40,780 nucleotides of DNA from IMG/VR virus record IMGVR_UViG_3300020410_000022, positions 1-40,780 of that record. One strand, written 5' to 3'. Each line of letters opens with the position of its first letter. The stretch's first letter is position 1. Source of the stretch: a virus. Positions 22,851-31,457 of the stretch are shown piece after piece. Both the position numbers and the translations under genes were made by a program. The notes beneath the pieces are model-generated. The model saw nothing but the letters and a program-made list of their open reading frames with translations. It did not search any database and was not told where the DNA came from.

Positions 22851-23843
22851 TTAGCTGCGAGCTTCGTCGATTGAAGCGTGAGCGCGAGGATCGTGACAGG
22901 CCAGTGTGGCCCAGGTCTCACAGTAACCTCTGGCTCCCCCACCCTGGTCTTCCAGGGACACTTGCTTGGCCGGGATTAGGGTCGCCAGTGAGGCGTGATC
23001 CAAGTTGATGGCCAGAGCCCGGTCATGGAACGTGGTATCCGGGGAGGCATCGGGGTTGCTGTTCACCACCTTAACCGAGCCGAAATCGCTCTCATACAAG
23101 GAGACAGACAGAGTAACTGTCTTTCCGGTTCCACTCACAGGGTAGCGAGTAGCTGTCGATGAGTGAGCAGCACGCATGAAGTTGCTGATGCTGTCACGAA
23201 CCTGGGTGTCGGCCACCAAGGTGACGTTGTTCAGGTTTCCGCTTACGTTGAACATGCTGGCAAGAGCAGCCGAGAGCTTGGCCTCGGTGACTGCGGCATT
23301 GGACATTGCGATAACCTGATCTGCCGGGGTCCGGTATGCGCTAGGCACATCGGAGGGGCCGGAAGAGTCGAGCCAGTCGTTAAACCCGCGCATGACAGCA
23401 GCGGCAGAGCCGGAGCCCACCGTCTTGTCGTTTGCGGAGAAAACAGCCGCCTCAGTATCACGCTTCAGCTCACGCAAACACTTAACGCGAGCAGCCGCCT
23501 CATTTGCGGGGCCAACGCCGTCAACTGCTTGCTGAACCTGGCTGACCTGATAGTCGCGCCGGAAGCCCTGCACAACATTGGACAGTCTTGCCCGGTTCTC
23601 AAACTTGTCGGAGAAGCTGGTTGTGTCAGCTCCCTCAATAAGCCCGGTTGTGTCAACTGCCGCCAAGCCGTCAACGGTCCACTCATGCGAGGTCGCTCTC
23701 GCCTTGCTTTTCCTAAGCAGCGAAACAAGAGGAGTAGAAACAGGGTCGAGCTGGGTGAGGATGTTTGTAAGATCCTCCCTGTTGCTCACCGCTGCTCCCG
23801 TCCCAGGCGCTGCCGGATTGTCATAGGATGCACTAAATGCCAT
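22851..23843 (-). CDS. Major capsid protein, SU10/DUF5309-like
   Basis: A protein of 330 residues. It has the DUF5309 (SU10 major capsid) start: NREDLTNILTQLDPVSTPLV, then HEWTVDGLAAVDT, EGAD, RLSNVVQGFRRDYQVSQVQQ and AVDGVG...ELKRDTEAAVF. The family has the HK97 fold and forms the icosahedral shell. The length is normal for the family. The leader AGAAAGGAATCAAAAG before ATG is a clear ribosome site. It lies after the scaffold gene and before the decoration gene, the usual head order. The C-terminus ends in a run of short charged residues (HASIDEARS). Confidence 0.9.
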   Translation of the reverse strand: MAFSASYDNPAAPGTGAAVSNREDLTNILTQLDPVSTPLVSLLRKSKARATSHEWTVDGLAAVDTTGLIEGADTTSFSDKFENRARLSNVVQGFRRDYQVSQVQQAVDGVGPANEAAARVKCLRELKRDTEAAVFSANDKTVGSGSAAAVMRGFNDWLDSSGPSDVPSAYRTPADQVIAMSNAAVTEAKLSAALASMFNVSGNLNNVTLVADTQVRDSISNFMRAAHSSTATRYPVSGTGKTVTLSVSLYESDFGSVKVVNSNPDASPDTTFHDRALAINLDHASLATLIPAKQVSLEDQGGGARGYCETWATLACHDPRAHASIDEARS

Positions 23844-23865
23844 CTTTTGATTCCTTTCTGGTTAG

Positions 23866-24879
23866 TTAGTTAGATTGAAGAGCGAGGATTTCTTCCAAGA
23901 CATGGTAGTCACCACTTTCGTCGTACTGCTGCTGTAAGGCTTGCAGTCCTTTTGCCGGCGCCGACTTCTGCTTTGCAGGAGCGGCTGCTGTATCGCTGGG
24001 ATTGGCGGGTGGCCTCATTCTGGTCTGCTTGGAGGCAGGGGCAGAAGGGGCGTTTCCGTTTCTCTTCAGCTCGGAGCGATGAATTGAGTCCGCTGCATGC
24101 GCTAGCACTAACGGGATCTCGGGGAAGTCATCTTTCAGGGCCGCTAGTCCAGGGTGACTCATCACACCTTCGTAACGCTGCCTGATCGGTGAGTTCTCAT
24201 CTTTCATCCACGCAAATTCCTCCTCGGCAAGTTGTCGCGCTTGCTCGCGTTGCATCGAGACCACTTGCTTCCCTTGAAGCTCGTTGAATCGATTAACGAG
24301 GTGAACCTTACGTGCTTTCCTGGCGTTCCGGAGCAGTGAGCGAATTTCCGTCTTTGTGTAGTCCTTCTCGCCTTCCTGATGGATGATCGAGTCGCCTGTC
24401 TCATCCTCGTTGTCGTCGAGTAGGTCTTCAGCCCAGTCAATCATCTCGTCAACGTCTGCTGCTTTCGCTTGCAGCTCATCGACGGTCTCGACTGAGGCAT
24501 ACGGATTCTTCGCGGGGTCGGAGGGCCGTTCAAACGGGTCCTCCTGCTGCTCTGGCCTGTCTTCCAACTTTGCTTGCAGCTCGCTTCTCTCCTTAATGAG
24601 CCCGGCGATGCGGTCAGCACCTCGGGAATTAAGGTGGTCAGCTATTTGCTGCCAGCCGTCTTCGGTCAGGTTTTCCAGGTCAAGCCCGGCAATCGTCTCC
24701 GGAGTTTCCGCTGCAGGATCCTGGCTGGAATCCTCATGGTCAGCCAGGTCTTCAGTTTCTGCCTCTGGAGCTTGGGCCAGAAGAGCGATAGCGTCCTCGG
24801 GTGAGAGGTTATCGCTTTCTGTATTTAGCGTGTCGTTTTCAGCGGGAGACACGATCCCCGCTTCGTCTTGGTTTGTCAT
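23866..24879 (-). CDS. Scaffolding protein
   Basis: A 337-residue, very acidic protein with long helices. Residues 1-80 are Glu/Asp/Ala-rich and probably disordered. Residues 75-120 (ADHLNSRGADRIAGLIKERS) and 140-240 are coiled coil. The C-terminal 50 residues (QQQYDESGDYHVLEEILALQ) may bind capsid protein. There is no protease motif. Its position immediately before the major capsid gene and its composition are typical of scaffolds that shape the prohead and are later lost. No ribosome site is evident before its ATG. Confidence 0.8.
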   Translation of the reverse strand: MTNQDEAGIVSPAENDTLNTESDNLSPEDAIALLAQAPEAETEDLADHEDSSQDPAAETPETIAGLDLENLTEDGWQQIADHLNSRGADRIAGLIKERSELQAKLEDRPEQQEDPFERPSDPAKNPYASVETVDELQAKAADVDEMIDWAEDLLDDNEDETGDSIIHQEGEKDYTKTEIRSLLRNARKARKVHLVNRFNELQGKQVVSMQREQARQLAEEEFAWMKDENSPIRQRYEGVMSHPGLAALKDDFPEIPLVLAHAADSIHRSELKRNGNAPSAPASKQTRMRPPANPSDTAAAPAKQKSAPAKGLQALQQQYDESGDYHVLEEILALQSN

Positions 24880-24939
24880 TAGCGTTCGCTTTGCGCCTGA
24901 ACGGTTGCGTGATTAAAAAATAGCGCGGCGTGTCCAAAC

Positions 24940-25140
24940 TCATCCGGAAAAAATATTTGCCAGGGTGTCGAGGGCATCGAGCCTCCCTACTCCCTTCCAG
25001 ATCTCCCGCTCTTCCTCCGCTTCGCTGACTGCTCCCAGCGCGGCCTCCCGGCGTTCCACCAACTCCCGCACAATGATTTTCGCCATGTGCGTATTCCGCA
25101 AGTATTCTACGACCTCTTCAAAGGTCTGTTCGTTGTCCAT
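24940..25140 (-). CDS. Small helical head-region protein, 66 residues
   Basis: It begins MDNEQTFEEVVEYLRNTHMA, is almost wholly helical, with heptad-like spacing in ERREAALGAVSEAEEEREIW and a short C-terminal VGRLDALDTLANIF. AAAGGA lies a few bases before ATG. Small coiled-coil proteins with an IWKxxGRxxAL ending lie between portal and scaffold genes in many phages, where the function is unknown. It is 9 bp after the portal stop. Confidence 0.6.
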   Translation of the reverse strand: MDNEQTFEEVVEYLRNTHMAKIIVRELVERREAALGAVSEAEEEREIWKGVGRLDALDTLANIFSG

Positions 25141-25149
25141 GTGTCCTTT

Positions 25150-27189
25150 TTATGCCTGTTGCATTGCCTGAAATTCGGCAGGCTCAGTGCCGATCCGTCC
25201 AATCTGAGCGTTCTCCTGCTGCTGCATGGCAAACTGATACTGCTCCATGTATTTCTGCAGCCGGGCAGCAAAGGCTTCGTCAGTCTGCAGCCGCTCGGCT
25301 ACATCCGGTTGCTGGACGTATTGCTCACCAAGCTGCATCGCTATCTGAGCCCCCTGGGGCCGAGCTGGCACCTCGATGCCGCTGTAAATCATACTGAGAT
25401 CAGTTGCCACATCCCGCATGGCCTTGGCCGTCCCCTGCTCTTGCGGTTGCAGGACTGCATCAGCTAATACCGGGTCGATACTGGCAGCGATCACTTCCAG
25501 CAGAGCCTCGACGTTGAGCTTCCCTACCCGGTCAAGAGACAAGAGCTGAACAAATTGACCGATTTTCTTTTCCACGGTCTCCGGGTCATGCATCTGCGCG
25601 TCAAAGTGAACGCAAATATCCATCTCCTTGTATTCAGCCTCTTTGTTGAACTCCTGGGGCTCCGGGACACCGGACACCCGGAACATAAGCTGGTCCGGGC
25701 CGTAGCGAACAAACGCTTTGTAGGCTTCGCTGATAACATTGCGAACGTGAGACAGAAACTTGTCGATATAGAATGTTCTTTTGATCTGCGCGTCCGGATC
25801 CTCGTTGGGATTAGACAGCCCAACCATCCGATCTGCCTGGGTTAGCATGGTTGACTCAATCTCAATCGAGCCAGGGTCGGCGGGTGGCGGATCCACCCAT
25901 CCGTATTCACCTGGGCGGCGCTCGGTAACGTGACCGCCGGGTCGGAACTCTGGCTTAGGCCGGCCTACTGGCCCTTTGGACGCCGGCAAGGTGGCAAGAG
26001 AGCTGCGATCAATTCTCGCATCTCGCTCGGCCTTGACCTGCCATTGCACTCCCCGGAGGAGATCGACCATCGACCTGGCTTCATACATCCTCTTAGAGTC
26101 GCGGTGTAGCTCGGTTACAACGAACGGATAGTCTTCCAGCCCGTTGAGCAGCTCAAACTTGCCAAAGCTCTCGGTCTCCTTCGTGTGCCATACCGTGCAG
26201 TAGATTCCCTCGGCGCCGTCTTTCATCAGGCGCTGGTAAGTGTAAATGACTTCTACAAAGTCTGTTTCGTTATCATCAAAGCGCCCTTGCTGCGCGTAAG
26301 GGTCTGAAGCGTCGATCATATTGGAATGATCGGTGCCGCGCATGCGCTCGATCACATGGTCGGCCCATTTTTCGTCCCAGCCTTCAGTGCTTACCCTGGA
26401 AAGCACCTCTTGCGGAGTCATCAAGACCCGCCGGTGGATGTATGGAGCTTTCTGTGGATCGGTGCAGTAATGCGGAAACAGGATGTCTGTATCAGTTGCA
26501 AGCGCCTGAACTAGTGGCCGGTCAATGCTGCGAACCTGTATGGGCAACTCGGCAACACCTTCCTTGCGTAGTTTTCGCAAAGCTTTCTTGGCGTCCTTTT
26601 TCCGGAGTTTGGGATACTGCTGCTGAAGCATCAGCACCAAGTCGTCATCGTATTCCTCGGTTACAATCAGCTCGGCCAACTCCGGAACGGTCGCCGCGAT
26701 CTCCTGCAGGTTGAGTAGCTGCAGCCGGGTAACATCCTTCTGCTCCCAGCCCACATAGGTAATGGCGTGTCCCTTTTCAAAAAGGTAATTAGCCGCCAGC
26801 TCCATCTCGCGGTCAAATTCTGGGATGTAGTAGTCCTTCATCCACTTCAGGAATGAGGAAACCACCCGCGCATGAGCCACATCGCTTACCTCAACGGGAT
26901 AAGCCCGGATGTTGGCGCGAGACAGCGCAAACGCGCACATTGCAACGTAAGCCTGGATCCGCTCGCCTATCACCAGGGCCTCGGAGTCGCTGGCTCCCTC
27001 CCAAGGAAGCGCGTCGCTCCCGGATTTGCGAAGATCGTTGGTTTTTCCCGGCCAATAGTTCCGCCGGTCGTCATAACTTACCTGACACTGATCCCGCCAG
27101 TGACCCAGCTCTGACTGAGTTAGTTCATAGCTCCGGAGGAGTTCCTTTATGTCCGGAGTCTCTTCCGCATTAACTTGCGCTTCGCTCAC
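25150..27189 (-). CDS. Portal protein
   Basis: A protein of 679 residues. After a helical N-terminus, residues 35-60 (QVSYDDRRNYWPGKTNDLRK) and 65-90 (WEGASDSEALVIGERIQAYV) match podoviral portals. The long helical stem is in the second half. The C-terminal 60 residues are Gln-rich (QKYMEQYQFAMQQQENAQIG). Twelve copies would form the ring at the DNA-entry vertex, bind the terminase during packaging and the connector afterwards. The start is GTG at 27189, as the nearby ATG is out of frame. It lies downstream of TerL with five small genes and the phosphoesterase in between. Confidence 0.85.
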   Translation of the reverse strand: MSEAQVNAEETPDIKELLRSYELTQSELGHWRDQCQVSYDDRRNYWPGKTNDLRKSGSDALPWEGASDSEALVIGERIQAYVAMCAFALSRANIRAYPVEVSDVAHARVVSSFLKWMKDYYIPEFDREMELAANYLFEKGHAITYVGWEQKDVTRLQLLNLQEIAATVPELAELIVTEEYDDDLVLMLQQQYPKLRKKDAKKALRKLRKEGVAELPIQVRSIDRPLVQALATDTDILFPHYCTDPQKAPYIHRRVLMTPQEVLSRVSTEGWDEKWADHVIERMRGTDHSNMIDASDPYAQQGRFDDNETDFVEVIYTYQRLMKDGAEGIYCTVWHTKETESFGKFELLNGLEDYPFVVTELHRDSKRMYEARSMVDLLRGVQWQVKAERDARIDRSSLATLPASKGPVGRPKPEFRPGGHVTERRPGEYGWVDPPPADPGSIEIESTMLTQADRMVGLSNPNEDPDAQIKRTFYIDKFLSHVRNVISEAYKAFVRYGPDQLMFRVSGVPEPQEFNKEAEYKEMDICVHFDAQMHDPETVEKKIGQFVQLLSLDRVGKLNVEALLEVIAASIDPVLADAVLQPQEQGTAKAMRDVATDLSMIYSGIEVPARPQGAQIAMQLGEQYVQQPDVAERLQTDEAFAARLQKYMEQYQFAMQQQENAQIGRIGTEPAEFQAMQQA

Positions 27190-27215
27190 ATCGGCAAGAA
27201 TACGTTAGGCTGTCC

Positions 27216-28145
27216 CTACTTTGTCCAAACCACGTTGGCGACGACATGGTGCAACGGGAGCCGCCTCTTTGTGCCTTTGTCCGGGCGCAACATCCCGTCA
27301 AATTCCTTGGCAATCTCCAAATCCAAAAACGTCCCGCCCACGGGTTTCGGGGGGCGCTCCATCGAGGTATGCCAAGTGGTTTCGTGCATAGAAAACTCCT
27401 CCTTATAGGTCGCACACTGCACATGCAAAATTGGCGAGGTCCAAGTTCTCCCGGTTCGCTCGTCACATCGCGCTCGCATAGTCGTCAGCGCCCAGCGTTC
27501 ATGGATGTGACCGGTTATAAAACAATCGCAATCATACGCTGCTGCGCGTCTCGCAGTCGCTATCGTCCCCTTCGTTACTGGTCCTCCGCTCGATCCAGTC
27601 CCATGATGAACCCAGATCTTGTAAATAAAGCTGGCCGTCTTGGTAAGTCGCACTCGCACCAACAGCCACCCGCCAATGCCGGCGGTGATAACCGGGGAGC
27701 CCTTCTTCCCCGCCCTCATTCTTTCTGTCAGACGGGAATTAAGGCAGGTTTCATGCCGGCGCTTAATGCTCCCTTCGTGATTCCCTTCGTAAAAGACGGC
27801 AGCGTTTGGTGCCGCAAACTCAAGAAAATCGGCAGACGTTGTAACAAGTGAATCCAAGTAATCCGGAACCATGTTCTCCGGGCGAATGTCTGATTTGCTT
27901 TTTCTCGGATCCCAGCTCCCCTGCATGGCACAATGCCAATCGCCTGCTGAAATCCAAGGCCAGCCGCCGTCAACGCACTCTTCCAGGTCGCGCTTCAGGA
28001 TTTCTCTCCTGCACTTTGGGTTATCAAAGTGAACATCCGACGCTATAAACATTCGGACCTTTCCGGTGGTGCCGATAGGATCGGGGAAGTCGATCAGAGG
28101 CACCTTTCCTCGGCGCATTACGGTGAACTTGGGCTTTGTTGGCAT
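27216..28145 (-). CDS. Calcineurin-like metallophosphoesterase
   Basis: A protein of 309 residues. The metal-binding motifs appear in order: ASDVHFD (Asp37, His39), AGDWH (Asp69, His71), GNHE (121-124), VHHG (about 179-182) and GHIH (212-215). This family hydrolyses phosphomonoesters, phosphodiesters or nucleotides with two metal ions. In phages it is found in DNA repair, nucleotide turnover or RNA ligation contexts. The substrate cannot be told from sequence. Its location between the terminase and portal genes is unusual for an enzyme, and it overlaps the metallopeptidase gene by 28 bp. Confidence 0.85.
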   Translation of the reverse strand: MPTKPKFTVMRRGKVPLIDFPDPIGTTGKVRMFIASDVHFDNPKCRREILKRDLEECVDGGWPWISAGDWHCAMQGSWDPRKSKSDIRPENMVPDYLDSLVTTSADFLEFAAPNAAVFYEGNHEGSIKRRHETCLNSRLTERMRAGKKGSPVITAGIGGWLLVRVRLTKTASFIYKIWVHHGTGSSGGPVTKGTIATARRAAAYDCDCFITGHIHERWALTTMRARCDERTGRTWTSPILHVQCATYKEEFSMHETTWHTSMERPPKPVGGTFLDLEIAKEFDGMLRPDKGTKRRLPLHHVVANVVWTK

Positions 28146-28456
28146 GACGAATCAGTGTTTGTTTTTGCCAGCCGTTTCTTCATTCGCTCCCACGCCGGGA
28201 GGAACAGAGTTTCAACGGCCCGCACTACTGGTTCGTCCGGAAATCCTTTCGCAAAGCTGATCCCTGATAGATCCAGGGCAGCGTGTATCATTTCATGGCA
28301 AAGCGTTTGCCTTGCGAGCTTCGGGCTTAAATTCTGCCCGATATAAATAGTCTTCTTATCGTGGTTCCAATAGCCAAAGCACTCGTCGTCAGACAAGTCG
28401 CGCTCAACTATTTTTACCGTAACCCCTGCGACCCTAGTCGATTTGGGTAGCTTCAC
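28118..28456 (-). CDS. Zinc metallopeptidase, SprT/IrrE-like
   Basis: A protein of 112 residues with the zincin motif HEMIHAAL (His54, Glu55, His58) after the strand KTIYIGQNLS and the helix SPKLARQTLC. A later glutamate (RAVETLFLPAWE) may be the third ligand. Small stand-alone zincins of this size are common in phages; some cleave repressors, others DNA-bound proteins. Here the head-gene context also allows a role in prohead maturation, since no other protease is visible in the block except the zincin inside the giant protein. It starts with GTG overlapping the previous stop (GTGA). Confidence 0.75.
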   Translation of the reverse strand: MKLPKSTRVAGVTVKIVERDLSDDECFGYWNHDKKTIYIGQNLSPKLARQTLCHEMIHAALDLSGISFAKGFPDEPVVRAVETLFLPAWERMKKRLAKTNTDSSCQQSPSSP

Positions 28457-28653
28457 GGCTTTCGTTTATTTGCGAGAGAGAGCGTAATGAGATTGCAGAC
28501 TTCCTGTTCCTTGTTGCCGGTGGCCGAGCTGTGATGCTCCAGGTTGTAGTTTACAATCCACTCGCCGTCGTCACCGCTCCTCATGGCAAACACAAACGGG
28601 ACTCTCTCCCGGTTGCATGCTTCTATTGCGTCTTCAACAAAGTCCTGCGTCAT
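28453..28653 (-). CDS. Hypothetical protein, 66 residues
   Basis: It reads MTQDFVEDAIEACNRERVPF then FAMRSGDDGEWIVNYNLE. The pattern is one helix followed by strands, with a C-terminal helix VCNLITLSLANKRKP. It is joined to both neighbours by start/stop overlaps (ATGA upstream, GTGA downstream), which makes it very likely to be translated. No family is recognised. The function is unknown. Confidence 0.6.
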   Translation of the reverse strand: MTQDFVEDAIEACNRERVPFVFAMRSGDDGEWIVNYNLEHHSSATGNKEQEVCNLITLSLANKRKP

Positions 28654-29009
28654 ACCCTCTCGTTTCTCAATCTCCGTTGCAGATTATTCACCACCTTGTA
28701 GGCCCACCGCTCATCGTGGCCTGTCCTCTCGCTAATCGCCTGTAATGACGACTCCTCCACCGCGCCCAAAACTGCTCCCTTTATTTTCAGGTAGCAATAA
28801 TCCCAAGCCAGAAACCGATCTCCTTGCTCAAGGGCAAAGGCTTTCGTGCCGATAGCTTTTTTCGCCGTCCTCTGTCTCGACGAGCTGTACTTTGAAGGGT
28901 TTTCCGGGAAGGAGGTAGGCACGTATTCTAGGGGTAACCAATACTGGATGGCGTTCCCATTCTCCTCCAACCTGTCTAACCTTCGCCCAGATGTGTTTTG
29001 ACCGTTCAT
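28650..29009 (-). CDS. Hypothetical DNA-binding-like protein, 119 residues (start uncertain)
   Basis: The C-terminal 60 residues (FLAWDYCYLKIKGAVLGAVE, then LQAISERTGHDERWAYKVVN) look like a winged-helix domain. The first 60 residues lie within the last 182 bp of the upstream gene in another frame and are rich in Ser, Arg and Lys. No ATG is present after that overlap; only TTG or GTG codons would give a shorter form. It may be a long overlap or a frameshift product. It is coupled to the next gene through ATGA. It may act as a small phage regulator. Confidence 0.55.
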   Translation of the reverse strand: MNGQNTSGRRLDRLEENGNAIQYWLPLEYVPTSFPENPSKYSSSRQRTAKKAIGTKAFALEQGDRFLAWDYCYLKIKGAVLGAVEESSLQAISERTGHDERWAYKVVNNLQRRLRNERV

Positions 29010-29283
29010 TTTGAGGCAACGGCAAGCAGATCGCTTCTTGGAAGCGTGGCACTGCTAGCGGTAAAATGTCTGCAGCCGCCAAGTGGATTTTCAGCTTGGC
29101 TACTCCACTCGGGCGATACATCACACGCGGCCTTCCCTTGCTGGCAACTTGATACCAGTCCTCGGTGGTCATGTGATTGTCCCGCAGAGTTTTAATCTTG
29201 GCTCCGGAAATCTTGAGCAACTCCAACACCTCTTGCTGCGGGAGATCGTCAGAGTTTTCTATTTCGTCTAAAATTTCAGTCAC
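28828..29283 (-). CDS. Hypothetical helix-turn-helix protein, 151 residues
   Basis: It starts at GTG 29283 overlapping the TerL stop (GTGA). Residues 15-60 (LPQQEVLELLKISGAKIKTL, then TTEDWYQVASKGRPRVMYRP) suggest a helix-turn-helix with a wing. The C-terminal half (KHIWAKVRQVGGEWERHPVL, then IRAYLLPGKPFKVQLVE) is beta-rich. It may bind DNA, perhaps near the packaging site, given its coupling to TerL. No known family is recognised. The last 182 bp overlap the next gene. Confidence 0.6.
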   Translation of the reverse strand: MTEILDEIENSDDLPQQEVLELLKISGAKIKTLRDNHMTTEDWYQVASKGRPRVMYRPSGVAKLKIHLAAADILPLAVPRFQEAICLPLPQNERSKHIWAKVRQVGGEWERHPVLVTPRIRAYLLPGKPFKVQLVETEDGEKSYRHESLCP

Positions 29284-30998
29284 CAAAAAAGATTACGTTT
29301 ACTGGTTGGGGCTCCATAACTCGGCGCTTGCTGCGCCTGGGCCGCTGGCTCCACAAAGTTCTCCCCGTGATAAATGCCGGTGATCGCCCCATACCGGGCG
29401 CAGTCGATAAAATCTTTCCAAGGCATCTTCAGTCCCCCTTCCAGGTTGTATTCTGCCATCGCGGTTATCAAATTTGCACATTTTTCTGACACATAAAACC
29501 GGGGGCGATTAACGCTGTCCACCGGCTTGGTGCGGTCGTAGGCCATCAGGTTGTTCATCGCCTGGAGCCCTTGCTCGATCTCCTGGGCGCGGTCGCCGCC
29601 CGGAATCAGGGAAGGAAGACAAATAAAGTCGTAATCATCCAAGTTACTCAGGATGCTTTCGCTTCCTCCGTCCTTGCTAGGCGTCTGGATCTTGCACATC
29701 CGGGGGTCAATGATCCTTTCCTGTATCGTTTCGCCATGAAGTGTCGTGTCTGTGGTGATTCGGCCATCATCGTGTTCCGTCACGGTCCCGCCCTCTAATC
29801 GGTAAAAGAGCTTCACGTAGTCCCGGATCCCCAGCCCTCTTCCTCTGGCGCCGGGGCCGGGGCTCCAGCTTCCTTCTTTCCAGACTGCCCAATCTTCATC
29901 GTCCGGGTATTCCCGGTAGATCCACCAGCTCCCGGAGGCGTCAACCGCCACCCATAGGCAGCACCAGTTCTTGCTGCCGCCAGGGTCAATCAACTGGTAG
30001 CGCGTTACGTCTGCAGCGGGAATATCGGCATGAGGGACGACGTTGCTCTCCCGGCTGAACATCGGGAACACGGTGGTCGAGGATCTCACCGGCACGCCAT
30101 AGGCACGGGTAAGGATCTCCTCTCTCGACCGGCCTTCCAAGTCGCTCTTAATCCGCTCGTAACCTCCAAACGGATTATTCTGCGAATGAAAATAAATCAC
30201 CGAGGCGTCTCGCAACTTGCTGCGCTGGGTGACCGGGACGCGCTCGCCCTCAAGCAGAGCGGCAGGAACCTGCTCTTGCGTCTCGGCCTGGTGAAGATAC
30301 TCCCGGACTGTAGCCGTGTAGCCGTAGATCGGAGTGAAGGTAAGCAGCATCTTCGCGTTCCGGGTAGCCAGTCGGAATCGCAACGTGTTAATCAATTCCG
30401 GGCCAAGCAAATACTCGTCCAGCCACACTCCCCAATTCGGCGCATCATTTTCTTCAAAGCTGCCAAGCTCCGCGCCCTCCAGGATGGATTGATCCTGTTG
30501 AAACTGACTGTAGTGCTTGAAGACAAGCTGGCTCTCGTTGGGGAAGATGATTGAGGAGCCTGAGAAGCCGGTCTGTCGCTTGTAGGAAACGTAATGCCCT
30601 TTGGATCGACTCGTTTTCCGTAGCTCCGGAGGGAGCCAGTCGTAAACCGCCGCCTGAACCTGGCGAACAGACACCTCCGCGTTCTGAGCAAACACAAAGA
30701 TGGTGCTGCTAGGGTTAGAGGTCGCCGCCCGGATAACACTCTGCGCCCCGTAGATAGTTTTTCCGCTCCGGTTACCGCCCAGAACAATCAACTCGTTAGT
30801 CGCGTCCTCCCCGGTTACCAAGGCGTCCGCTTTTTCCCAATGCGGCATCTTAAATCCACAATTCAGAGGGTCGTCCGCTGCATTACGAATTGCGGCATGA
30901 AAGCTTGTGTGCAGATCCAGCACCTGCTCCGGCTCCATCATCGCCAGCTCCTCCGGAGTCGGCGGCTTTAGCACGGGATGTTCCTGCCAAGTCAGCAT
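29280..30998 (-). CDS. terL: Terminase large subunit
   Basis: A protein of 572 residues. Walker A GGNRSGKT at 74-81, Walker B WLDE at about 193-196 (hydrophobic strand then Asp-Glu), and the motor coupling region follow the packaging ATPase order. The nuclease domain starts near Asp339 (YQLIDPGGSKNW) with a second acidic strand, VAVDASGSWW. It cuts concatemeric DNA and drives it into the prohead through the portal. ATG lies within ATGCTGA, overlapping the stop of the preceding small gene, so it is coupled. Unusually, four genes separate it from the small subunit. The C-terminus (KRNLFW) is typical of a portal-contact tail. Confidence 0.93.
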   Translation of the reverse strand: MLTWQEHPVLKPPTPEELAMMEPEQVLDLHTSFHAAIRNAADDPLNCGFKMPHWEKADALVTGEDATNELIVLGGNRSGKTIYGAQSVIRAATSNPSSTIFVFAQNAEVSVRQVQAAVYDWLPPELRKTSRSKGHYVSYKRQTGFSGSSIIFPNESQLVFKHYSQFQQDQSILEGAELGSFEENDAPNWGVWLDEYLLGPELINTLRFRLATRNAKMLLTFTPIYGYTATVREYLHQAETQEQVPAALLEGERVPVTQRSKLRDASVIYFHSQNNPFGGYERIKSDLEGRSREEILTRAYGVPVRSSTTVFPMFSRESNVVPHADIPAADVTRYQLIDPGGSKNWCCLWVAVDASGSWWIYREYPDDEDWAVWKEGSWSPGPGARGRGLGIRDYVKLFYRLEGGTVTEHDDGRITTDTTLHGETIQERIIDPRMCKIQTPSKDGGSESILSNLDDYDFICLPSLIPGGDRAQEIEQGLQAMNNLMAYDRTKPVDSVNRPRFYVSEKCANLITAMAEYNLEGGLKMPWKDFIDCARYGAITGIYHGENFVEPAAQAQQAPSYGAPTSKRNLFW

Positions 30999-31279
30999 CT
31001 CGGCCCGTAAAGCATTACAAACCCGGCGCCGTTCTCCTGCAGCCCGGTGATGTTGATCGCTACATATTCGTAAGCATCGTCTCTGCTCATGTCGTCAGTC
31101 CACTGACTGGCAACAATGTCCACGATCTTGTTGTAGCTGTAGACTAAAATACCGGGGTCAGTGTAGCCAACAACTGCCTCGTCAAATCCCCTGATAACCA
31201 CTGCCTCTTTTGAAAGCAGCTCTTTTGGAATCCCCGCAACTACGCAGTCGTCAATTATTTCAGTCGCTTCTTGAGTCAT
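30992..31279 (-). CDS. Conserved phage protein of unknown function, 95 residues
   Basis: Taking ATG at 31279, the protein begins MTQEATEIIDDCVVAGIPKE; a longer frame from 31390 would lie inside the neighbour and is not favoured. The pattern IRGFDEAVVGYTDPGILVYS, then YNKIVDIV and DDAYEYVAINITG, is one I know from many phage genomes as a short protein of unknown role. The alpha-beta plan and many acidic residues suggest a folded protein that binds something basic. It overlaps the TerL start by 7 bp and the previous gene by 20 bp. Confidence 0.7.
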   Translation of the reverse strand: MTQEATEIIDDCVVAGIPKELLSKEAVVIRGFDEAVVGYTDPGILVYSYNKIVDIVASQWTDDMSRDDAYEYVAINITGLQENGAGFVMLYGPRC

Positions 31280-31457
31280 CTTCAATTTCTTCCGCAACTT
31301 TATCCATCTTGCTCTTCCGGGGCCGGCGCTTACTGCCGCGCTGCGCGTGAAGATCCATCTGCTCCCGGTAAGTGACCTTCCTTTCTCCACGCGACTCCAG
31401 AAACCTGTCGCACGCCGCCTTAATCTCCTGGGTGTTAATCCTGCCGTATATGTTCAT
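31260..31457 (-). CDS. Small charged protein, 65 residues
   Basis: It begins MNIYGRINTQEIKAACDRFL and continues with strongly basic (KRRPRKSKM) and then acidic (VAEEIEDD) segments. The helix IKAACDRFLESRG resembles LDLACERFWRERG in the small basic gene at 4453, so the two may share a fold. It starts in an ATGA overlap with the methyltransferase stop. It may bind DNA or act as an adaptor for the enzymes beside it. No family is recognised. Confidence 0.6.
   Translation of the reverse strand: MNIYGRINTQEIKAACDRFLESRGERKVTYREQMDLHAQRGSKRRPRKSKMDKVAEEIEDDSRSD

Noticed and set aside
31279-31390. A 37-residue N-terminal extension of the 95-residue gene before TerL.
   Set aside because: It lies inside the upstream gene, is Arg/Ser-rich, and the conserved pattern begins at the ATG at 31279.
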